From NCBI GenBank assembly GCA_013822725.1, contig PNKX01000016.1, positions 1-64,000 on the forward strand: a DNA stretch of 64,000 nucleotides, read 5' to 3'. Positions 1 to 7,900 of the stretch are shown here, one piece after another. Below the pieces are notes generated by a model. The model made no database searches, was not told the origin of the DNA, and saw only the letters and a list, made by a program, of their open reading frames with translations. A program made the translations under genes and the position numbers. Origin of the DNA: Pirellula sp. (GTDB lineage Bacteria; Planctomycetota; Planctomycetia; Pirellulales; Lacipirellulaceae). How positions within the stretch are numbered: the stretch's first letter is position 1; every line of letters starts with the position of its first letter.

Positions 1-83
1 AGTTCACCTCGCCCTTAACGTCCTAAGACCCCTTACAATTACACTGCTACCGACCCTCCTCAACGTCAACAACCGACACCACT

Positions 84-1511
84 ATGAGCACTCAACGCTT
101 CGTCCAACGTGGCCTTGTCATCCTCACGCTATTTGCGGCATTGCGCACAGCGACAGCCGCAGAAACCGTTTTCGATGCCGTTCCTTCCGGAGTAGAGGCG
201 TACATCTACGGCTATCCGTTGGTGACGATGGAAATGACCCGGCGGGTAATGACCAACGTCGAAAAGCCCGCAGGCACGCACGCACCGATGGGGCAGTTTG
301 TCCGCATGCGCGCGTATCCGACCGCCCAGTTCCGCGACGTGACCGCTCCCAATGCCGACACGTTGTACACCACGGCATGGGTAGACGTGGCGAAGGAGCC
401 GTGGGTGCTGAGTCTGCCGGATGCCCACGACCGGTACTATCTCTTCCCGATGCTCGACGCTTGGACCGACGTGTTCCAAGTGCCGGGCAAGCGCACCACG
501 GGCACGGGACCGCAGAAGTATGCGATCACCGGCCCAGGATGGAAAGGAAAACTGCCGGCAGACGTCATTGAATACAAGTCGCCGACTTCGATCGTCTGGC
601 TGCTCGGCCGAATCTATTGCACGGGAACCCCGGAAGACTACGCGGCCGTGCACAAGCTGCAGGATGAAATCTCCATCGTGCCGTTGAGTTCCTACGGCCA
701 AGCTTACACGCCGCCGGCTGGCAAGATTGATTCGAGCATCGATATCGATATGAAGACCGCGGTGCGGGAGCAAGTCAACGCGTTGAGCGCGGACGACTAC
801 TTCACTCTGCTTGCCAAGTTGATGAAGGAGAATCCGCCCGCCGCGGCCGACGAACCAATGCTGAAGAAAATGGCCAAGCTTGGGATCGTCCCGGGCGAGC
901 CATTTGACGGCAGCAAGCTAGGCCCCGTCGCGAAGGAAGCATTCACGAAGGTGCCTAAGCTCGCGAACGAAAAGATCATGCTATGGATGAAGGAAGGCAT
1001 CTTAGCGGGCGACATGAAGCTTGAGCACGGCTGGCTCTTCACCACCAAGACTGGGGAATACGGCGTTAATTACATTCAGCGGGCCCTGATCACGGCCATC
1101 GGCCTCGGCGCTAACCGCCCGCAGGACGCCGTCTATCCGACTTCAGAGGGCCCAAGCGTACTGGAGTCTTACACAGGCGCGAAGAAATACGTGATGCACT
1201 TCCCCAAAGGCCAATTGCCGCCGGTGCAGGGTTTTTGGTCGCTCACGATGTACGATAAGGACTATTTCTTCGTGCAGAATCCGATCAACCGACAGAGCAT
1301 CAGCGCGCGACAACCCCTCAAGCCGAATGCCGATGGCTCGGTGGACCTCTACATTCAAAACGAAAGTCCCGGCGCGGAGCGGGAATCAAACTGGCTACCT
1401 GCCCCCAAAGATAAATTCATTCTCATGTTGCGGCTCTACTGGCCGACGGAAACGCCCCCTTCGATCATCGACGGCTCGTGGGAAATTCCTGCCGTGAAGG
1501 CGGTGGACTGA
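84..1511 (+). CDS. DUF1254/DUF1214 domain secreted protein
   Basis: The 475-residue product starts with a signal peptide (about residues 1-25, hydrophobic and ending TATAAET). The first half shows the DUF1254 pattern: GYPLVTMEMTRR near residue 43, then NADTLYTTAW and LPDAHDRYYLFPMLDAWTDVF. The second half has the DUF1214 pattern: GFWSLTMYDKDYFFVQNP, DLYIQNESPG and NWLPAPKDKFILMLRLYWP. The length fits intact members of this family. These proteins are predicted to be exported, and their biochemical role is not established. The stop lies 26 bases before the preferred start of the next gene, so the two may share a transcript. The family call is firm; no function is claimed. Confidence 0.9.
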   Translation: MSTQRFVQRGLVILTLFAALRTATAAETVFDAVPSGVEAYIYGYPLVTMEMTRRVMTNVEKPAGTHAPMGQFVRMRAYPTAQFRDVTAPNADTLYTTAWVDVAKEPWVLSLPDAHDRYYLFPMLDAWTDVFQVPGKRTTGTGPQKYAITGPGWKGKLPADVIEYKSPTSIVWLLGRIYCTGTPEDYAAVHKLQDEISIVPLSSYGQAYTPPAGKIDSSIDIDMKTAVREQVNALSADDYFTLLAKLMKENPPAAADEPMLKKMAKLGIVPGEPFDGSKLGPVAKEAFTKVPKLANEKIMLWMKEGILAGDMKLEHGWLFTTKTGEYGVNYIQRALITAIGLGANRPQDAVYPTSEGPSVLESYTGAKKYVMHFPKGQLPPVQGFWSLTMYDKDYFFVQNPINRQSISARQPLKPNADGSVDLYIQNESPGAERESNWLPAPKDKFILMLRLYWPTETPPSIIDGSWEIPAVKAVD

Positions 1512-1537
1512 CTAACGAGCGTCGCGAACCACGCCGT

Positions 1538-2335
1538 ATGGATTTCAACTTTTCAACTATTCGCGGCAACGCTAGGCGCATGACTACCGTAGCAACTTCG
1601 CTCACCGTTTTTGCTTGCGTTTTCGCCGGGGCGTTGATCGGCATGCGCCTACGACGCATGTTGCCGGAACATCACCTCAGTTCAGAGAGGAAGGAGACGG
1701 TGAAGCTGGCGATGGGGTTTGTGGCGACGATGGCAGCGCTAATCATCGGCTTGCTGGTTGCCTCGGCGAAGGACTCGTACGACACGCAGTCCAGCGGCGT
1801 AACGCAATTGGCGGCGAAGGCCGTTTACCTTGACCGGCTGCTAGCCAATTTTGGGCCAGACGCCAATGACGTGCGTCAACTCTATCGCGGCGTCGTGGAG
1901 CGGATTGCGCACCAGATGTGGCCTGAGCAGTACGCCGGCGAAGCTCAGCTCGATCCGAGCGCGATGCACACGGAGGAACTATTAGTCGCCATCCAAGCGC
2001 TGGCTCCTAAGACCGACCTGCAAAAGACGCTGCAAGCTCAGGCCGTTTCGACGAGTATGGAGATTGGCCAAATGCGTTGGCTGCAATACGAGCAGGCAAG
2101 CACGACGCTCTCCAAGCCGATGCTGGGCATCTTGGTATTCTGGATCGCCGTCCTGTTTGGGAGCTTTGGACTATTCGCTCCAAGCAACGGCACAGCACTG
2201 GCGGCACTGTTGCTGGCGGCGCTCTCGGTGGCAGGGGCGATCTTTCTGATCCTTGAGTTGCAAAGTCCGTTCACGGGACTGCTGCAAATTCCCGACACGC
2301 CATTCCTAGATGCGATCGCCCATCTGGATCGGTAG
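1538..2335 (+). CDS. Bestrophin-like (DUF4239) membrane protein
   Basis: The frame is open from 1478, but that start overlaps the upstream gene. The ATG at 1538 (MDFNF) or the one at 1580 (MTTVAT) fits better. The product of about 265 residues has an N-terminal membrane segment (TTVATSLTVFACVFAGALIG). It then has the family signature LPEHHLSSERKETVKLAMGF, a second segment (MAALIIGLLVASAKDSYD), and two closely spaced C-terminal membrane segments. This matches the bestrophin-like DUF4239 proteins, which are putative membrane proteins of unknown transport role. A kinase gene follows 42 bases downstream on the same strand. Confidence 0.75.
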   Translation: MDFNFSTIRGNARRMTTVATSLTVFACVFAGALIGMRLRRMLPEHHLSSERKETVKLAMGFVATMAALIIGLLVASAKDSYDTQSSGVTQLAAKAVYLDRLLANFGPDANDVRQLYRGVVERIAHQMWPEQYAGEAQLDPSAMHTEELLVAIQALAPKTDLQKTLQAQAVSTSMEIGQMRWLQYEQASTTLSKPMLGILVFWIAVLFGSFGLFAPSNGTALAALLLAALSVAGAIFLILELQSPFTGLLQIPDTPFLDAIAHLDR

Positions 2336-2377
2336 TGCACTTGATAATTCTGATTCCAACATCCGCCTGCTGATCAA

Positions 2378-4042
2378 ATGCCATCTGAACAATTCCCAGG
2401 CAATCGAACCGTGCGTCCTGACGTGACGATGGATTACGTTGGTCAGCACGACACGTCCACGGCGCCAGGAGATACGTCAGAAGCAGGTCCCGGCAATCAG
2501 GGTGATCGTCCCGAGGTTGGGAATCGAGCCGATAAGAAAGCCAGAATTCCCAAGCGAATTGCATCTTATGAAATTCTGGATGAGATTGGCCGCGGCGGAA
2601 TGGGAGTCGTTTATAAGGCTGAGGATCTTCGCCTTAAGCGGAACGTGGCCTTGAAAGTGATCCTCGCCGGCGGTCATGCCGGCGACGTCGAACTGGCTCG
2701 ATTTCAGATCGAGGCCGAGTCGGTAGCTCGGCTTAAGCACCACACTTTCGTCCAGATCTATGAGGTGGGCTCTGAGGAAGGGTTGCCGTTTCTGGCCTTG
2801 GAGTACTGCAGCGGCGGCAGTCTGGAAGACCGTATTGACGAGTCGCCGGTAACGCCGCGCGAGTCGGCAGAGTTAGTGGCGAAACTGGCCGAGGCAATGG
2901 AGTACGCGCATCAAGCGGGCGTCATCCACCGCGATCTCAAGCCAGGCAATGTGCTCTTCGACGAAAACGGCGAGCCGAAAATCACGGACTTCGGATTGGC
3001 GAAAAAGGTTGGCGAGGACGACAGCCACACGAGAACCGTCTCCGTGATGGGCAGTCTCGGCTACATGTCGCCTGAGCAAGCCAGCGGCCACACGCGCGAG
3101 GCGACGCCGGCGGTCGACGTATACGCCCTGGGGGCGATGCTCTACCGGTTGCTCGCCGGGAAGACGCCGTTTGAAGGATCGTCAACCGTCGAGTCGCTGC
3201 AACTGGTCATCAACGGCGTCCCCGTACCGATTCGACGCCTGCGGCCCTCGTGCCCGCGCGATCTGGACACGATTTGCTTGAAGTGTCTCGAGAAGTTGCC
3301 CGCCAATCGTTATCAGTCGGCCGCCGATTTGGCTGACGATTTACGCCGCTTCCTCAAGGGTGAACCAATCGCAGCCCGCGCGGCCACTCCCCTCGAGCAA
3401 CTCGTTAGCTGGGCGCGACGCAATCCGCTGCCCACGACAATCGCCGTCGGCGGCATCGTGATGCTGGCCCTGATGGCTGGCATGATGGCATGGACGACCT
3501 ATCGCAACTTTCACGTGATTGAAGGCATTCAGCGCCATGAGATGCGAGTCCAAGACTTACGAGCACAGATACTCTTTCTGGACGAAGCGTTAACTAGCGC
3601 CTGCTCATTGGCTGCTGCTACTGGCGAGACGAGATGGGAACAGCGCTATCGGCAATACTTGCCGGAACTTGACGCCGCGATCGCTGAGGCGATTAAACTC
3701 GTCCCCAACACGAAGACGGAATTGGCCGCGGTCGGCGATTCCAATGTAGAACTTGTGCGTCTGGAGGATCAAGCGTTTACGCTTGTACGAGATCGTCAAG
3801 CGGCGCACGCGTGGGAACTACTGAACGGCGAGGAGTACCAACGCCATAAGCGCGAATATGCGAGCGGACTCGTTTTGTTTTCCAATCGATTAGAAGAGCA
3901 TTCGGAGTCGGCGATCGACGCGGCGCGAAATGAAGCGATGTCGTTTCTTGTCGCGGCGCTTTGTTTGGGTGCGATTGTCGCAATGATTTTGCTTACGGGG
4001 TCTTTCAGCCTGTTTCGCGCGCTTAAGCTGCGATCGCCCTGA
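2378..4042 (+). CDS. Transmembrane Hanks-type Ser/Thr protein kinase
   Basis: 554 residues. After a polar N-terminal tail of about 60 residues comes a complete kinase domain: glycine loop GRGGMGVVY (71-79), ATP lysine in ALK (Lys93), HRDLKPGN with catalytic Asp186, DFG Asp204 and the activation-segment end GYMSPEQ (228-234). A membrane segment lies at about 353-375. It is followed by a helical region and a second hydrophobic segment near the C-terminus (about 524-544). All catalytic residues are present, so it should be active. The kinase is predicted cytoplasmic with the approximately 150-residue loop between the two membrane segments on the other side, possibly a sensor. The loop shows no domain I recognise. 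Confidence 0.92.
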   Translation: MPSEQFPGNRTVRPDVTMDYVGQHDTSTAPGDTSEAGPGNQGDRPEVGNRADKKARIPKRIASYEILDEIGRGGMGVVYKAEDLRLKRNVALKVILAGGHAGDVELARFQIEAESVARLKHHTFVQIYEVGSEEGLPFLALEYCSGGSLEDRIDESPVTPRESAELVAKLAEAMEYAHQAGVIHRDLKPGNVLFDENGEPKITDFGLAKKVGEDDSHTRTVSVMGSLGYMSPEQASGHTREATPAVDVYALGAMLYRLLAGKTPFEGSSTVESLQLVINGVPVPIRRLRPSCPRDLDTICLKCLEKLPANRYQSAADLADDLRRFLKGEPIAARAATPLEQLVSWARRNPLPTTIAVGGIVMLALMAGMMAWTTYRNFHVIEGIQRHEMRVQDLRAQILFLDEALTSACSLAAATGETRWEQRYRQYLPELDAAIAEAIKLVPNTKTELAAVGDSNVELVRLEDQAFTLVRDRQAAHAWELLNGEEYQRHKREYASGLVLFSNRLEEHSESAIDAARNEAMSFLVAALCLGAIVAMILLTGSFSLFRALKLRSP

Positions 4043-4929
4043 GGAATGCGCCCACCAACGCAGTAGCCGCGATTGAAAGGATCGTGGATTTCTCAGAATG
4101 GACGGCGGCTGTCAATCGCGATGATTAGGCTCATTCGCCCATGGATCGCTTAAAAGCGGCCATCGTGCCGATGGTATGAATTCATCATGCTCAAAAACCC
4201 TTGGCTTCAACCTACGAACGGATGGGTGGCTTCGGCAATCGCTTGCAACGCCAGAAAAAGCGGAATCGGGCCAATAGCAAATGAAGCGTCGATGTGTTCA
4301 GTACGCAATGCCCAGCGCAAGCAACGCGGCATCGCCGAGGCGGGCAATTGTCAGGGCGGCTTGCGGACGCTTACGACATTGTTAAGTGAAGACCCAGAAG
4401 TCGTCTATTCTGGAATTGATCCGAGGCTTCGGCCGATAACCGATAATTCTGTTCGTTGTAGATGGCGGCGAATTTATGTCTTGCGATGTTGGTATGAAGC
4501 GATGCATCTGCCCAAACGAAAATCGTTAGACTAAAAGGCCGTTTAATGCAAGGTAGCGTCGTAGAGGTCGGCGAGAAATACAGCGGCGACATCGTGAAGA
4601 TTGGTAGCTTCCGTGCGGAGTTTGCCATCGAGTTCGCTTCGCTGGCGTTTGGGATCGTCGAGGGTAACGTAGCTGGTGTAGTTGAATCGTCGTAATGGGC
4701 AGCTCCCAGAGCACGCTGGACGGAACTGCTCAGTTCTAGCTGCGAGAGACGCTTTAGATAGGTCGCGAGGGTATTCTCAAGAGACATTTAAGAACAGGCG
4801 TCGCGATGGCCGTGAGAATAGTGGTCGTCGCGTAATCTTCGAGAATAGGCGGTTGCACGCGAAGCTCTGTCTTAAGCCGCCTTTTTCCCCAAGGCCCTAT
4901 TTACTAGCGATCAGATGCCCACTGGTCGA
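4043..4929. other. Gap with a possible decayed minus-strand gene
   Basis: No convincing intact gene in 887 bases. On the minus strand around 4786-4545, two overlapping frames read like one protein broken by a frameshift. The first starts MSLENTLATYLKRLSQLE and the second ends TLDDPKRQRSELDGKLRTEA...LADLYDATLH followed by a stop. I do not recognise the family. The plus-strand frame 4187-4534 has no recognisable features or good start and is not called. Confidence 0.3.
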
Positions 4930-7900
4930 CTAATCCAAGTTTGATCTAATTCGAATCCAGCCCATCTGCTGCGTATGAACTTCGTCGAACAATCGTTCTG
5001 ATAAGTCGATCTCAGTGGTCGAGGATACGGTCGGCGCGATTGCGGATGGCAACGGGATACGCTTGCCACTCTTCATCAAAGATGGTTGAAGTGGCATAGC
5101 ACCGAGAGGTTCGAATATCACTACGGGTTCGAGGGTTTGATGATAGTACCAGCGAGAATTGTTCGGCGGCGTGAATTGGTCACTCGCCAAGAAGGCATCA
5201 ATTGCCGCGGCTGAGGCGCGCAGTTCGACACCTCCAGTGAGCGACTCTTCCTCGGTCAGCGACGCTATGGAATGCGTCTCCGATAAAGGCAGGAGTTGAG
5301 TGCGAAAGTTCGCCTTCCATACAGAAAGATCTCTACCGTCAACGCGCCCGTCGCTATTGCCATCGGCCCCGCTGCCAGGATAAACGGTGGCGTTGAAACT
5401 CCTTTGCCACGACAGGAAATCTGCCCCGTCGACGTCGCCGTCTTCATTCGCGTCTCCGTCGGATGCGGCGAGATTCTCGTACCACACCGCCACCGGCCCC
5501 GTCACTGCAAGGATGTCGAGATCACCGTCTTGATCAATGTCTGCAGCGCGGACCGAGGTAGTACTAGACGCGTCAACGCTTCGGGACGTGAAACCGCCGG
5601 GACCGCTCTGAAGTAACACTATCCCAGTGCTCGCAGCAGCAAGAATGTCTAGATACCCGTCGCCATTGAGGTCAGCCACGTCAATTGAGGTGTAGTTCGC
5701 GGCGGGAGCGAGAATGAGGCGCTCCACCAAGACGCCACTCTGATTTTCATACCAAGCAATGGCGCCCGGAGTTGGGAGCGCCGCTACTAGATCGAAGTCA
5801 CCGTCACGGTCCATATCTGCTGCGTGGACGTCACGTTTCACGCCTGCCCACGCGGAATTGACTAAATGACGCGAAAACTCTGATCCGTTAATATTCTCAT
5901 ACCAAGCGATTCCCGCGTTACCAGAAGCCAATACATCGATATCGCCGTCTCGATCGAAATCAATCGCGTCTGTCCATATCGTCCCGCTGGTCCCCCCATC
6001 CACCGTAACGCGCTGGAAGATTGTTGAGGTGGATTTTAAATACCAGGACACGTCGCTTACAGTTGCCCCTGCAACGACATCGAGCTTTCCGTCGCCATTC
6101 ATGTCCACCGCAGTCGGCGCTGTGAATGACTCAAGCGATCCTGATGCAATGTTGCGAAGCGTGTAAGACGTGCCCAGATTCTCTAACCATTGCAAGCTGG
6201 ACGAGGCAGTCACTCTAGATATTAATAAGTCGATATCTCCGTCTAAGTCGAAATCAACTGGCACGATTGAACCAACGGTGCTGCCCGCGTTAAAGAGTGT
6301 AGACGCTATGAAGCTGCCCGAGCCCTGCAGGTGCTTCGTCAAAGGGCCGGACGTCCCGTTTTGAGTGATGACGTCAATATCACCGTCGCGATCAAGATCG
6401 GTAGCTTCAGCGAGAGTGGCCACTCCGAGCTGTTGACTGAATACAAAGCTGTACCCCGAAGCGACCGGGGGCGTGACTTCGATCTGGTAGTCCTCGACCT
6501 CGCCGTCGTTCGCCAGCCCGCCTGGCGTCAATGCTCCGGTCGAACTAAGTCGGAACCTGGCGAAAGTCAAGCCCGAGCGAGTGTTTGGAGGAACATCGAA
6601 GTATATGACGTTGTCCCCGTTGTGCACCAGCAAGGCGTTCGCAATCCGCTCTCCGCTCCCGTTAAAATTACCGTCGCCGTCGAAGTCAATCCAAGCATCG
6701 AGCTTCGGTAACGCTTGCAGCGCACCTTGCACATTGACGATGGCCGATGCACGAACTTGTCCGGGGCGAATCGTGCTGAAGGTGACGCCGTCCTCGTCTC
6801 CTCCCGCTGCATCATCGCCATCTGCGGCTGCCGACGGCGCACCATCGGAATCTGCATCACGCGAAGCGCCGAGACGAGGGCCGACGGCCAAATGCCCAGG
6901 TCCGCCGCCAGCGCGTAACGATTTGAACGGCGTTGGTAGATCGCCGTAGTCTACCGGCTCGTCGTCGACGATGGTAATCGTTAAGAGATTAGGCGGCGAC
7001 GCGATGTACTCCACCGCCTCAAACAGCGTCAAAAGGATAGTCTCGTTGTTTTCCAACAACCCATCTGTTTTTGGCGAGATGACGACTTGCGATTCAGCTT
7101 GGCCGACCGCGAATTCTATCGAAGCGGTTCCGAGACCGAACCAGGCGCCGATGGCAGTATAATCGCCGCCGAAAGTCGCCGTACCTCGAACATCGAAGTA
7201 GACGGTAAGCGGTTTGGTTAACTCTCCCTGGCGACGGAGAGTTAACGTGATCGGGGCCCCTGAATCCTCAATGGAGCTTGATTGGTCGATAGACATGGTA
7301 ACTGTATTGGCGACGTTCTTGTGCCAGAGTATACGTTTAACCGTGCCAGAAGTGCCGACGGCAATGTCGAGGTCCCCATCGGCATCAATGTCGCCCGCTG
7401 CTAGCTCTAGCGGGAGTCTAGCGTTCGGTCCTGATATCGAATGGCGGCTGAAGATCTGCGTACCGTCATTCTCGAACCAGGCAACTGAATTGCCCTCGGA
7501 AGTACCGACAACGAGGTCCCAGTCGCCGTCGCCGTCGAAATCTGCGACCTCGAAGGCATTAACGTTAGCGCCCCCGACGATGATTGGGCGTTGAAGGAAC
7601 GAGTCGGCCCCGTCATTCTCAAACCAGGCGAGATTGAGTGAACCACGTGCGGCTGCCACCAGGTCCATATCTCCATCACGGTCTACATCAATCGCCCGTG
7701 CCGCGACAATGCTTGAAAGCGTAGTCGGAACCGTATGTGAGGTGAACACGCCTCCTGAGGCGTTCTGATGCCACGTGAGTACGCTGCCCGCTTCACTGAA
7801 AATATCGAGATCGCCGTCGCTGTCGATGTCCGCAGCGTCGACAGAATCGACCGACGTAGTTGTGAACGCGTAGGGAGTGAACGCGCCGCTCCCGTCGTTC

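Noticed and set aside
4187..4534. 115-residue plus-strand frame
   Set aside because: No motif, poor composition and no clear ribosome binding site.
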